Part shown: positions 7,450-17,700 of the stretch, in pieces
How positions within the stretch are numbered: the first letter of the stretch is position 1
How the letters are laid out: every line of letters begins with the position of its first letter
NCBI RefSeq assembly: GCF_017498505.1
Contig: NZ_CP071798.1
Coordinates: 1,240,001-1,304,000 of the forward strand
Length of the DNA: 64,000 nt
Direction: 5' to 3'
From: Sporosarcina sp. Te-1
GTDB taxonomy: Bacteria; Bacillota; Bacilli; Bacillales_A; Planococcaceae
Notes under the pieces: model-generated
Database searches by the model: none
The model's input: only the letters and a program-made list of their open reading frames with translations
Told to the model about the DNA's origin: nothing
Translations under genes and position numbers: made by a program

Positions 7450-9323
7450 TATGCTTGACCTCCTTTGCGCTTCATATCACGAAGCAATTCATCTTTTTTA
7501 ATGTAATAGCCAGTATCATCAATCAATGAACGGGCTGACATGCAGACAAATGTGAACGCAAGACCGATGATCAGAACTGGCAGTCCCCAGCTTGTTTCCG
7601 TACGGAACATCGCACCGAAACCTGCAACGAACAAGCCTAAAGACATGAATAGTGGAATGATGGAACCGTTCGGCATATGGATATCCTTGACAGGCTCCGC
7701 AGCTGTATAGCCGGCTTCATTTCCTTCCATTTTCTCAATCCAAACTGTATCTAATCCACGGACAAGCGGCGTTGTCGGGAAGTTGTAGAATACAGGCGGA
7801 GATTCGATCGCCCATTCGAGCGTACGTCCATCTCCCCATGGGTCGTTGGAAACCTTCACATTTTTAACAGATGTGATAATGATATTGATAACAAGTACAA
7901 TGACACCGATTGCCATTAGGAAAGCACCGATGGTACTGATAAAGTTCGCTAAATTCCATCCTTGGCCGTCCATGAATGTCCATACACGGCGCGGCATTCC
8001 CCAGAATCCCAACCAGTGTTGAATTAGGAATGTCAGGTGGAACCCGATAAAGAAGAACACAAATGTAACTTTACCAAGACCTTCACTCAGCATCGTACCG
8101 AACATTTTTGGCCACCAGTAGTGAGTTGCTGCCAAAATTGCAAGCACGACTCCACCTACGATTACGTAGTGGAAGTGGGCAACGATGAAATAAGAATCAT
8201 GCAATTGATAGTCAAGTGGCGCTGCACCTTGCATGACACCTGTCACCCCACCCATAACGAACGAAGGGATGAATCCAAGCGCATACAACATTGGTGTTGT
8301 GACTTTGATGCTTCCGCCCCACATCGTCAAGAGCCAGTTAAAGATTTTCACACCTGTCGGAACGGCGATTGCCATCGTAGCAACTGCAAAGATCGCGTTC
8401 GCTGTCGGTCCTAAACCAACTGTAAACATATGGTGAGCCCAAACCATGAATCCGAGGAATCCGATTAAAACAGTCGCAAATACCATGGATGGATAACCAA
8501 ACAGTCGTTTTCTCGAGAACGTGGAGAAAATCTCCGAAAAGATACCGAAAGCCGGCAAAATAAGAATATACACTTCAGGGTGACCGAAAATCCAGAAAAT
8601 ATGCTCCCAAATAATCGTGTTACCACCCATCGCATGATGGAAGAAGTTACCACCGAACATGCGGTCAAATGTCAAGAAGAACAAACCGACTGTCAATGGA
8701 GGGAATGCGAATAGAATCATCGCAGACGCCACAAACGTCGTCCATGTAAACAATGGCATACGCATGTAGGTCATACCTGGTGCACGCATATTAATAATCG
8801 TGACCAGGAAGTTGATCCCCGCCATCAACGTACCACCACCGGCTATCTGCAGTCCAATGGCATAGAAATCGATACCATGGCCAGGTGATGCTAGAGAAAG
8901 GGACGCGTAAGAAGTCCATCCTGCATCCGGCACTTCACCGTAAATCCATGAAATATTTAGGAATAATCCTCCGAAGAAGAACATCCAAAATCCTAACGAG
9001 TTGATAAATGGGAACGCAACGTCCCGTGCTCCGATTTGAAGTGGTACTATGGCATTCATGAAACCGAATAAAATCGGCATGGCCGCTAAGAAAATCATCG
9101 TCGTTCCGTGCATCGTGATCAAGTCGTTGAAAAGACCCGCACTGACGAAATCGTTGTTTGGCTTATGGAGCTGCCAACGGATCAACATCGCTTCAATTCC
9201 GCCGACAACGAAGAAGAATCCGCCTCCAAGGAAGTAAAGGATTCCGATCTTCTTATGGTCGACTGTTGTCAGCCAATCCCATAGCGTTGCGCCAAAACCC
9301 TTTTTTTGAGCAACTGAACTCAC
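7449..9323 (-). CDS. ctaD: Cytochrome c oxidase subunit I (heme-copper catalytic subunit)
   Basis: At 624 aa this is the usual length for Bacillus CtaD. Heme and CuB ligands are visible: 'MHGTTM' (low-spin heme His), 'HIFWIFGHPEVYIL' (CuB His with the cross-linked Tyr), 'WAHHMFTVG' (CuB His pair) and 'HDSYFIVAHFHYVI' (heme a3 and a His). It reduces O2 to water with proton pumping. The start is GTG 9323 after AGGAGGTAACAAA. Confidence 0.97.
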   Translation of the reverse strand: MSSVAQKKGFGATLWDWLTTVDHKKIGILYFLGGGFFFVVGGIEAMLIRWQLHKPNNDFVSAGLFNDLITMHGTTMIFLAAMPILFGFMNAIVPLQIGARDVAFPFINSLGFWMFFFGGLFLNISWIYGEVPDAGWTSYASLSLASPGHGIDFYAIGLQIAGGGTLMAGINFLVTIINMRAPGMTYMRMPLFTWTTFVASAMILFAFPPLTVGLFFLTFDRMFGGNFFHHAMGGNTIIWEHIFWIFGHPEVYILILPAFGIFSEIFSTFSRKRLFGYPSMVFATVLIGFLGFMVWAHHMFTVGLGPTANAIFAVATMAIAVPTGVKIFNWLLTMWGGSIKVTTPMLYALGFIPSFVMGGVTGVMQGAAPLDYQLHDSYFIVAHFHYVIVGGVVLAILAATHYWWPKMFGTMLSEGLGKVTFVFFFIGFHLTFLIQHWLGFWGMPRRVWTFMDGQGWNLANFISTIGAFLMAIGVIVLVINIIITSVKNVKVSNDPWGDGRTLEWAIESPPVFYNFPTTPLVRGLDTVWIEKMEGNEAGYTAAEPVKDIHMPNGSIIPLFMSLGLFVAGFGAMFRTETSWGLPVLIIGLAFTFVCMSARSLIDDTGYYIKKDELLRDMKRKGGQA

Positions 9324-9356
9324 TTTGTTACCTCCTCTACAAATTCAAGTTGGAAA

Positions 9357-10421
9357 TTATTTTTCTACCGATAATCCCATTAAGTATTCCGCCAATGCAT
9401 CCAGTTCTTCATCCGAAAGTTGATCCTTGAAAGCTGGCATTGTGTTGCCCGGTTTATGTTTTTGTGGATCTTTGACCCATTCAATCAGGTTTTCTTTTGT
9501 ATGATCCATGTAACCGGCAATCCGGTTGCGATCCCCGAATGTAGCAAGGTTTGGTCCGAACGCACCGCTCTCCCCTACTCCAGAGTTGGCATGACAAGTA
9601 ATACAGCTTTGTTCGAATACTTCTTCACCTTGCGGATTTGCTACCACTTGATTATCTTTCGTATCTTGCATCGCAGCGACCCACTTGTCGAATTCAGCAC
9701 GCGGCAAAGTTTTTACTTTGAAGTCCATCAATGAGTGGGATGGTCCGCAAAGCTCGGCACATTTACCATAGAAGACGCCGTCCTTCAAATCAGTGGATTC
9801 TTTTTCGAATGTCAAATAGAATTTGTTGACGTTTTCAACGTTTGTATCCATCTTACCGCCAACAGCCGGAATCCAGAAGGAGTGTTTGACGTCGGCCGCG
9901 AGTAGATTGAAGTAAACCTTTTCATCTGTTGGTACAACAAGTTCCTGCGCTGTAACAATTCCTAGATCCGGGTATTCAAATTCCCACCAGTATAATTTGG
10001 CTGTTACATCGACAACCAGGTTTTCAGGATTCCCTTCATCGTCTACAGCTCCCATCGCTGACACATCTCCGAGTTTATAGGTGTAATAAACTGTCGGTAC
10101 AGCAAGAAGCAAAATAAGGAGAATCGGGATGATCGTCCATACAAGCTCAAGCGTATGGCTTCCTTCCACTTGTTCAGGAATATGATCTTCACCTAGTTTG
10201 GAACGTCTGAAACGAATTAGGGCGATCAGATAGATTGCTACTACAACAATAATGACCAGTAACATGATTCCTGATGATAATAGCAGTAGATTGAACTGAT
10301 CCTTACCGACCTGACCAGCCGGAAGAAGCGTGGAAAGTTCTTCTTGTCCACATCCTGCAAGGAAAACCGTAAGAACTGCTAATAGAGAAAAGAGACGCCA
10401 TTTTTTGAGTCCTTTCATCAT
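9357..10421 (-). CDS. ctaC: Cytochrome caa3 oxidase subunit II with C-terminal cytochrome c domain
   Basis: The 354-aa protein starts with a lipoprotein signal (lipobox LAGC near residue 24) and two membrane helices. A cupredoxin domain carries the CuA motif 'CAELCGPSH' (around residue 217). A C-terminal class I cytochrome c domain has CITCH and a Met ligand near 'GNTMPAF'. The fused cytochrome marks this as caa3 rather than plain aa3. Two tandem ATG codons are possible starts (10421, 10418). Confidence 0.96.
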   Translation of the reverse strand: MMKGLKKWRLFSLLAVLTVFLAGCGQEELSTLLPAGQVGKDQFNLLLLSSGIMLLVIIVVVAIYLIALIRFRRSKLGEDHIPEQVEGSHTLELVWTIIPILLILLLAVPTVYYTYKLGDVSAMGAVDDEGNPENLVVDVTAKLYWWEFEYPDLGIVTAQELVVPTDEKVYFNLLAADVKHSFWIPAVGGKMDTNVENVNKFYLTFEKESTDLKDGVFYGKCAELCGPSHSLMDFKVKTLPRAEFDKWVAAMQDTKDNQVVANPQGEEVFEQSCITCHANSGVGESGAFGPNLATFGDRNRIAGYMDHTKENLIEWVKDPQKHKPGNTMPAFKDQLSDEELDALAEYLMGLSVEK

Positions 10422-10519
10422 CGCTTCGTAAACCTCTCTTTCTAAAAAATGTTTTCTTTTACTGAGGACGCTAGACCTCTCTATAATGAATTCCTGTCAA
10501 AAAGAAGAAATTCCCGGTA

Positions 10520-11437
10520 TTAAATAAAAATAGAGAAAATGATCATTGAAACAAACAGGATCGTCATGTAGTTCAATGAATAGACGAACATAGAAGTCGC
10601 CCACTTTAAATCCTCTTTTGCTTTAAAGCCTTTCACCGCTAAGTATAGCCAGCCTACATTCAATATTGTGGCTAGAATAATGAATCCGGTGCCAAGTTCA
10701 GACAACAGGAATGGCAATGGGAACAAGAGCAGTACCCATCCGAATATCGATCTCTTCGTTCTTGCAAAACCTTTCACGACTGGCAGCATCGGTATGTTTG
10801 CGGCACGGTATTCTTCCGTTCTTCGCATAGCAAGCGCGTAAAAATGAGGCGGCTGCCAAGCGAACATGATGAAGAACAATGCCCATGCGCCCATCCCTAG
10901 AGACGGTTCAACTGCAGCCCATCCGATCAATGGCGGTATAGCGCCAGAGAGGCTTCCTACTATCGTATTGCTCACGTGTCTCCTTTTGGACCACATGGAA
11001 TAGAGTACGACATAGCTGAAAATACCGGCAAGACCTAGCAAACCTGCAGTATTGGATGCCAGAAACAGCATGATCTCTCCAATTGTCAAGAAAGTGAGTG
11101 CAAGTGCCAATACAGCCGTCGCATTGAATCGTCCAGTCACCGTCGGACGCGATTTTGTCCTTGACATGATGGGATCAATATCCCGGTCGATCAAGTTATT
11201 CAAAGCTGCCGACCCGGCAATGATCAAAGCAGAGCCAAGCAAGGCATAGATCAGCAAATCCAAGTTCTGGATGAAGCTTTTATCAGCCAGCCGGATTGCC
11301 AAGAACAAGCCTGTAAAAGTCGTAATGAGATTTGAATTGACGATGCCGATTTTAATGAGTGCTAGAAAATCTTTTAATAAGGAAGCCGACTCGACGGACG
11401 TTTCAGTCGAAGTTGAAATCGTTCGACCGTTTGACAT
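10520..11437 (-). CDS. ctaB: Protoheme IX farnesyltransferase (heme O synthase)
   Basis: The roughly 305-aa integral membrane prenyltransferase has the Asp-rich motif 'NNLIDRDIDPIMSRTKSRP' (around residue 90) and a second polar loop 'RTEEYRAANIPMLP'. It converts heme B to heme O, the substrate of CtaA. I use ATG 11437 because AAAGGAGGG precedes it; a reading 12 codons longer lacks a ribosome site. It heads the ctaBCDEF cluster. Confidence 0.95.
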   Translation of the reverse strand: MSNGRTISTSTETSVESASLLKDFLALIKIGIVNSNLITTFTGLFLAIRLADKSFIQNLDLLIYALLGSALIIAGSAALNNLIDRDIDPIMSRTKSRPTVTGRFNATAVLALALTFLTIGEIMLFLASNTAGLLGLAGIFSYVVLYSMWSKRRHVSNTIVGSLSGAIPPLIGWAAVEPSLGMGAWALFFIMFAWQPPHFYALAMRRTEEYRAANIPMLPVVKGFARTKRSIFGWVLLLFPLPFLLSELGTGFIILATILNVGWLYLAVKGFKAKEDLKWATSMFVYSLNYMTILFVSMIIFSIFI

Positions 11438-11599
11438 AGTTACCCTCCTTTCCAAGATGTCGGCAATAGCCACTATATGTAACTATATCGAAATCCTGCG
11501 CTGATTTCTATACTTAAACAAAAAAACAGCTAAGAATACGCAATACTTCGACATAATTACCCCTTCACCCTATCTATAGTAAATCATTTCCGTATACCT

Positions 11600-11640
11600 T
11601 TTGTGAAGCTAAAGGGGCTTTTTTATGAACAATTTGTGAA
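11600..11640 (+). promoter_or_regulatory. Paired ResD-like boxes upstream of ctaA
   Basis: TTTGTGAA occurs twice on the plus strand, at 11600-11607 and 11633-11640, 33 bp apart (about three helical turns), in the ctaB-ctaA divergent region. The Bacillus response regulator ResD, which activates ctaA, binds sites resembling TTTGTGAAT. Binding here is inferred from this similarity and the gene context. Confidence 0.5.
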
Positions 11641-11760
11641 AAGGTCATAGAATCCTCACTTTTCACCCATTCGACGTTGTTTTTTGCCGCCTTTTTAGCT
11701 ATCATCAGAAAACAGGGCCTTTTTGTACGATGGTCATCATTCATAAAGAAGGTGCTAAAT

Positions 11761-12675
11761 TTGCGTTATCATAAATATTTAAAGTGGTTCGCAGTCGCTT
11801 CCACGGTTGGGATGCTGTTGATCCTTCTCGGCGGCGCGCTTGTCACCAAAACAGACAGCGGGATGGGTTGCGGCCGACATTGGCCCGGTTGTAATGGACA
11901 ACTGATCCCGGACGAGATTACACCTGAAGTGCTGATCGAATTCTCCCATCGTTTAGTGACAGGAGCTGTCGGAATCTTTATTCTCATCCTATCGGTGTGG
12001 TCGTGGAGGTCAATCGGCCATATTCGTGAGACTAAATTCCTTTCCTTCATGGCTTTATTCTTTTTGATTCTTCAGGCATTGATCGGAGCCGCCCAAGTAC
12101 TTTGGGGACAAGGGGATTTCATTCTCGCGTTGCATTTCGGTATCTCATTGATCTCGTTTGCGGCAGTGTTCCTTTTAACGCTTCTAATTTTTGAAGTGGA
12201 TAAGAAGTTTGATGCGGACAAGATCATCATTGGTAAAAAAATGCGTTGGCATACGATCGGCGTGACAATTTATTCTTATCTCGTCATCTATACCGGTGCT
12301 CTAGTCCGGCATACCGAATCCGAACTTGCCTGCACAGACTGGCCGATGTGCCGAAATGGAGACTTCCAGCTTCCCGCGAACTTTTGGGAATGGGTCCAAA
12401 TGAGCCATCGATTTGCCGCCGCGCTTATATTCATCTGGATCGCCGTAATTGCAATCCACGCTTTCCGGGAATATAAGAATACAAGAATCATCTATTGGGG
12501 TTGGATCATCGCGTTCATCCTCGTCACGCTTCAAGTCCTTGCAGGTGCTTCCGTTGTCCTGTCGCGGCTGAATTTATATTTGGCATTGCTCCATTCCTTA
12601 TTTGTTACATTGCTGTTCGGTTTATTCACTTATATGGTGTTACTTGTTTCACGAAGCCGATTGAATCGTAAATGA
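11761..12675 (+). CDS. ctaA: Heme A synthase
   Basis: The protein is about 304 aa with eight membrane helices. It has the CtaA cysteine pairs (CGRHWPGC near residues 35-42 and ACTDWPMC near 190) and histidine heme ligands in 'EFSHRLVTG' and '[10 protein letters not shown]'. It oxidises heme O to heme A. The start is TTG 11761 after GAAGGTG: homologues begin close to here and the 28 codons upstream show no signal. Divergent from ctaB. Confidence 0.93.
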   Translation: MRYHKYLKWFAVASTVGMLLILLGGALVTKTDSGMGCGRHWPGCNGQLIPDEITPEVLIEFSHRLVTGAVGIFILILSVWSWRSIGHIRETKFLSFMALFFLILQALIGAAQVLWGQGDFILALHFGISLISFAAVFLLTLLIFEVDKKFDADKIIIGKKMRWHTIGVTIYSYLVIYTGALVRHTESELACTDWPMCRNGDFQLPANFWEWVQMSHRFAAALIFIWIAVIAIHAFREYKNTRIIYWGWIIAFILVTLQVLAGASVVLSRLNLYLALLHSLFVTLLFGLFTYMVLLVSRSRLNRK

Positions 12676-12985
12676 TTTATAATAAGGAAACTTCTTACCG
12701 GACGGGCATCTAATTCTTGTCCCTAGATAAATATTTTGGCTACTCTCTCTTAATTTGACTGCTATTTTTCTTAATATCAGGTAAATAGACAACTCTTTCA
12801 GCGAAAATTGGAAGTGAAGTTTATTCTGCCATAGGCATTGCAAGGAGACAGAAAAGCTTTTATTTATCATTAAAATCACAGTAAGGCAGTTAACAACCTC
12901 ATTAATTAGTGTTAAATATTATGGACTGGTCATCCGAAAATGATAAGTTCAGTGTCAAAAAACTTAGCACTATTATAAAATTCGA

Positions 12986-13023
12986 AAATGGTTGGAAATC
13001 AAATCGATTTCCAACCATTTTTT
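12986..13023 (+). terminator. Orphan hairpin terminator
   Basis: A perfect 15-bp stem (12986-13000 with 13006-13020) and 5-nt loop is followed by a T-run. The nearest upstream plus-strand gene is ctaA, 310 bp away, so it may end the ctaA transcript or an unannotated RNA. Its arm resembles that of the hairpin at 13970-14003. Confidence 0.8.
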
Positions 13024-13379
13024 GTAGGGGCTCGTTTCACTTGTTTACTTAGGTAAATTGAGTTTAATTGGATTCTCGATTTTCTTTAGTTAGAGATATT
13101 TGAGTCTTGTGACTATGATTTATTTAATTTGCTTTTAAGCGAGCCTAAAAAATATGTTCGAAGTGCACCAAAAACAGCAAAGTCAAACTTGTAATTATAG
13201 TTATAATAAATTATATATAATAAAGTTTAATAGCACCTTAATCCTTTTATTGTAAAATAATAAAAGGCGAAGAGCCTAATTAAATGGTATTGTTATAGTA
13301 AAAATTCAAACAACCACCTAGATTTTTGTACAAACAAACAATGGCATGGATCTTACGTTGTATAAATACAAACCTGTCA

Positions 13380-13410
13380 TGTCGAAAGAAGTAACATATT
13401 GTCGAAAGAA
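13380..13410 (+). repeat. Direct repeat TGTCGAAAGAA, two copies 20 bp apart
   Basis: The 11-mer occurs at 13380-13390 and 13400-13410. A spacing of two helical turns would place two protein protomers on the same DNA face, about 60-90 bp before the putative -10 of the secreted-protein gene. No regulator is encoded beside it. Confidence 0.6.
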
Positions 13411-13472
13411 AACTACCTTGGAAGTATTTTGGAAAAATATAATGGATTTTGTTACTTAACTTTAAAAAAGAA

Positions 13473-13505
13473 TGTTATAGTTTCATTAAGAATTTGCGCA
13501 AATTC
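13473..13505 (+). promoter_or_regulatory. Extended -10 promoter and 16-bp palindrome before the secreted-protein gene
   Basis: TGTTATAGT (13474-13482) reads as an extended -10 (TGn plus TATAGT). The perfect palindrome GAATTTGCGCAAATTC occupies 13490-13505, just after the expected transcription start and before the AAAGGA ribosome site. This is a classical operator position, although an RNA stem role is equally possible. Confidence 0.5.
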
Positions 13506-13533
13506 AAATAAATTTGAAAGGATGATTTTTCTC

Positions 13534-13899
13534 ATGAAGAAAATTTTACCGATTCTATTTGCATTGACTATGGCGCTAGCATTTAATGCCGAGGTTTCTG
13601 CAGCGGCCCCTTCTGATTATGCGAGTTTAGGAACTTTTGATACGACTGTAACAACAGGCAGAGTAGACGCTAAACAACATGTGACATATAGTGTGGTTAA
13701 TACAGGAAAATATAATATAAGCTACCGAGTATTTAAAAATGGTGTAGCGGTGACGGGTAAAATATTTGTTTCTCCTGGAGAAACAACTCATGGTAAGGAG
13801 ATTTCGGGCTCATCACCCGCTCAATTCTCAGTAAGACTTTATTGTGAAAGCACTACTGGTGTTGGGTGCAATGGTGGTACAGGGGTTACCGGATTCTAA
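13534..13899 (+). CDS. Small secreted protein of unknown function
   Basis: The precursor is 121 aa with a clear Sec signal peptide (Met-Lys-Lys, hydrophobic core, cleavage after AEVSA near residue 23) and a Gly/Thr/Ser/Val-rich mature region of roughly 98 aa that looks beta-strand rich. It contains two cysteines near the C-terminus ('RLYCESTTGVGCNG') that could form a disulfide. I do not recognise the family. The start ATG 13534 follows GAAAGGA; longer readings are AT-rich and lack a ribosome site. It is isolated in an AT-rich patch, with a palindrome upstream and a strong terminator downstream, and is probably acquired. A bacteriocin-like or surface role is possible but unsupported. Confidence 0.75.
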   Translation: MKKILPILFALTMALAFNAEVSAAAPSDYASLGTFDTTVTTGRVDAKQHVTYSVVNTGKYNISYRVFKNGVAVTGKIFVSPGETTHGKEISGSSPAQFSVRLYCESTTGVGCNGGTGVTGF

Positions 13900-13969
13900 A
13901 AAAATTATTGAGGATATTTCCAATTTAGTTTTTCAAGCGGTGGCGGGTCCTTCGCCTACGCTGTAGACG

Positions 13970-14010
13970 AAAGGGATGGAAATCAAACGATTTCCATCCC
14001 TTTTCCTTTT
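13970..14010 (+). terminator. Terminator of the small secreted-protein gene
   Basis: A perfect 15-bp stem (13970-13984 with 13989-14003) has a 4-nt loop and is followed by T4CCT4. It lies 70 bp after the stop codon. Confidence 0.85.
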
Positions 14011-14071
14011 CAACCCCTCCATTAACTCCAGGTAATCCTAATCCTACCAGAATTATCTTCTGCTAATTCTT

Positions 14072-14477
14072 ACTCTGTATGCATTGGTCAATCACCGGGC
14101 ATGCCGCACAAATGGTAGGTGTCGAGGCATACTGACTGTATCCCCTTCATGGTCGTTCGTAACGCAGGACCTGTCCTTCCGAACAGAGAAAGCAGATAGT
14201 ACTCTTCATAAGAAATACTCAAATTTTTGAAAGAAATCTTCCTTGCCTTAATTGTCTGGTCCATGGATCGCATGCCGAAGGTATATTGAATTGATCAATA
14301 CCAAACGAGGTCGATACTGGGTCTTCCAACTGTCTAATAGAGGTCTTCTACCAATAGATAGATGAAGGAAAAATTAATGGACGTATCCAACTTCCGAACA
14401 AGATAATCTTGCGGGATTAATTGTTCAATGGTCAGCATTTTTAACTGTCCACACTTTTTGATCTGATTTTTCGTCAG
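14072..14477 (-). pseudogene. Decayed IS1182-family transposase remnant
   Basis: Reading leftwards, the N-terminal IS1182 motifs are clear: 'MLTIEQLIPQDYLVRKLD', then 'SFIYLLVEDLY', a stop, 'VGRPSID', another stop and 'IQYTFGMRSMDQTIK'. An internal deletion then joins to the later 'YEEYY' cysteine region, where a frame change gives 'CSEGQVLRYE' and 'ASTPTICAACPVIDQC'. At least three in-frame stops, one frameshift and a large deletion show it is dead. No intact ends were found. Confidence 0.8.
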
Positions 14478-14641
14478 GTCAATTCCATCACCTCGACTAT
14501 TTTTGGGAAGACACCGTTGATTGGAACGAAGACTGACAACTCCAGCTCGAACAGCGCGAGCTGAAGCTCCAAAACGGAGGAACGAAGGAAGCTGCTGAAG
14601 CCGTGCCTGCGTCAAGCCGGAGCGGAAATTCACTATTTAAG

Positions 14642-14691
14642 AAAAAAGACTGTAGACAAACTTTAAAATTCCTGAAGTTTGTCTACAGTCT
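14642..14691 (-). terminator. Intrinsic terminator of pyc
   Basis: A perfect 17-bp inverted repeat (14647-14663 with 14675-14691) is followed on the minus strand by a T6 run. It lies about 60 bp after the pyc stop. Confidence 0.88.
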
Positions 14692-14748
14692 AAACAGCAC
14701 GAACCATAGCAATGCTTTGTACTGTTAGTATTTAGTCTCCTTATCTAA

Positions 14749-17700
14749 TCAATGCTCCAGTTCAAGCAACAGGTCGCCTGTCGAAATAGCTTCTCCTGCT
14801 GCAACATGTATTGCTTTGACAGTACCCGAAAATGGTGCTTGGATTGTTGTTTCCATCTTCATTGCTTCGGTGATAAGCAAGTGCTCGCCTCTTTTTACTT
14901 TGGCTCCTGTCGAGACGGCCACTTTCAATACAGTTCCAGGCATTGTCGCCGCGATATGCGTATCATTCGACGGGTCTGCTTTCTGCTTCCGGACGACATC
15001 CGCTTCCACACTCATATCTTGGATGAGAACTTCACGCGGTTGCCCGTTCATTTCAAAATACATAATTCGCGTGCCGTCAGACTGTGGCTCACCGATCGAT
15101 ACAAGCTTCACAATCAAGGTCTTGCCACGCTCAATCTCTACTTCAATTTCTTGCCCAAGACGCATTCCAAATAAAAATTCAGGTGTGCTGATGACGGACA
15201 CATCGCCGAATTGCTTTTTAATGGCAGAGTATTCTTCAAACACCTTTGGATACAAGGCGTAGGCTAAAGCATCTTGCATCGTAGCCTGCCCTTCCATCAT
15301 GGGATCGAGCTTTTGCTTGAGCTCCTCAAAGTTTATGTCGTCCAGAAGTTCACCCGGCCGGACTGTAATCGGCTGTCGTCCTTTCAGAACGATTTGCTGA
15401 AGCTCTTCCGGGAACCCGCCATACGGCTGTCCGATATATCCTTCAAAGAATTCGATGACCGATTCAGGGAAGTCGATCGATTTCCCTCTCGTAATGACCG
15501 TCTCTTCATCTAATTGGTTTTGCACCATGAACAATGCCATGTCTCCAACTACTTTGGAAGACGGGGTCACTTTCACTATATCGCCAAACAGCAGATTCAC
15601 ACGGGAGAACATATCCTTAACTTCTTCCCATCGTTCGCCGAGGCCGACCGCCTTCGCCTGTTGCTGCAAGTTGGAATATTGTCCGCCCGGCATTTCATGA
15701 ACATAGATTTCGGAATGAGGACTGATCATGCCACTTTCAAAATGCTGATAATACTTGCGAACGTCTTCCCAGTAATAAGACAGATCTTCTAACGCTTTCA
15801 CATCTGCCCGAATGTTCCGTTTACCGTATTGCAAGGCGTAATATAAAGAACTTGCGGAAGGTTGGGACGTTAGACCCGCCATGGCTCCGAGTGCTGTATC
15901 TACAATATCAACACCCGCTTCGATCGCTCTGGCATACATATATATTCCATTGCCGCTCGTATCGTGTGAATGAAGATGAATAGGGATCGAAATACTTTCT
16001 TTTAATTCTGAAATCAAACGATAGGCCGCTTCCGGCTTCAACAGCCCTGCCATGTCTTTAATCGCGAGAATATGGGCCCCAGTCGCCTCTAACTCTTTCG
16101 CCATCTTCTTATAGTAGTCCACTGTGTATTTGGCTCTGGATTCATCCAATAGATCGCCCGTATAGCATAATGCCGCCTCTGCGACCTTGCCTGCATCTCT
16201 CGTGGCCTCAATCGCCACTTCCATTCCTTTTATCCAGTTGAGGCTATCAAATATCCGGAAGACATCAATCCCTGCCTCTGCGGCCGTTTTTACAAATTCC
16301 CGTATGACATTGTCAGGGTAATTGGAATACCCTACAGCATTTGCACCCCGGAATAGCATTTGGAACAATACATTCGGGATTTGTTTTCGCAGTTTCACAA
16401 GCCTGTCCCACGGATCCTCCTTTAAAAATCGGTAGGCGACATCAAACGTTGCGCCTCCCCACATCTCATATGAAAAGAGATCCGGCATGAGCCGTGCAGA
16501 TTCAGATGCGATATTGAGAAGGTCAGACGTACGTACTCGTGTTGCCAGAAGCGATTGATGGGCATCCCTAAAAGTTGTATCCGTCAATAAGACATCTTTT
16601 TGACTTTTCACCCAATCGACTAGTCCATCCGCGCCTCTTTCATCTAGTATTTGCTTTGTTCCTGATATGGGAGGAGCCGTTAAATCGACAGCTGGCTTAC
16701 GGACAGGATGGAAAACAGGCTTTGATTGCTTCCCGATTCCAGGAAAGCCGTTCACCGTTACGTTTCCTAAGTAATTCAGCAACTTTGTACCACGGTCGAG
16801 CCGAACCGGGAACTTAAACAACTCCGGTGTGCTGTCAATGAAACCGGTATCATAATCGCCTGTTAAGAAACTTTCATGTCTCACTACATTCTCAAGGAAC
16901 GGAATGTTCGTTTTGATTCCGCGGATACGGAACTCTTGAAGATTCCGGTCCATTTTGGCTGCGGCATCCCGGAATGTCGTTCCCCACGTGGAGACTTTCA
17001 CCAATAAGGAATCATAATACGGAGTAATGACAGCTCCTTGGAATCCGTTACCCGCATCCAATCTTACGCCAAATCCTCCGCCTGACCGGTAGACCATCAG
17101 TTTGCCTGTATCCGGCATAAAATCGTTCAACGGATCTTCTGTAGTTACACGCGATTGGATTGCGTAACCGAACAACGGGATATCATTCTGGCGAGGTACA
17201 GCCGCCTTCCCCTCATGCAATTCGCTGCCATTCGCTATATGAATTTGGGCGTGGACAATATCAACACCCGTCACCATTTCCGTAATCGTGTGTTCCACTT
17301 GGATACGGGGATTCACTTCAATAAAATAAAACTGCCCATCCGATACAAGGAATTCGACAGTCCCTGCATTGACGTATGACACATTCTTCATCAATAGGAC
17401 AGCTGCCTCGCAAATCTGTTGCCTCAAATGATCATCAAGGGAAATGGACGGCGCGATTTCAACAACTTTTTGATGCCGGCGCTGAATGGAACAATCCCGC
17501 TCATACAGATGGACGACATTGCCATATGTATCTCCAATGATTTGAACTTCAATATGCTTTGGTTTTGTAATATATTTTTCCACATACACTTCATCCGAAC
17601 CAAAAGCGGATTTAGCTTCCGACCTTGCCCGTTCATATGCTTCCGCGACTTCGTCGGCAGCATGGACGATCCGCATCCCCCTGCCCCCTCCGCCCAAGGA

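Larger units (their letters stand above)
12676..13533. other. AT-rich non-coding stretch after ctaA
   Basis: No convincing gene is visible over about 860 bp. The base composition is clearly more AT-rich than the flanking core genes. It holds one strong orphan hairpin terminator (12986-13023), an 8-bp inverted repeat at about 13246-13268 without a T-run, an 11-bp direct repeat (13380-13410) and the promoter/operator region of the small secreted protein. A weak TTGCAA-N17-TATTTA at 12838-12866 could drive a short RNA ending at the orphan terminator, but this is a guess. Confidence 0.5.

Noticed and set aside
12649..12879. Minus-strand frame of 76 codons after ctaA
   Set aside because: Overlaps the 3' end of ctaA, has no ribosome site and no recognised motif.
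13155..13190. GAAGTGCACC followed by A-rich DNA, similar to the end of IS copy 1
   Set aside because: Only about 10 bases match and no second end or transposase is nearby; treated as chance.
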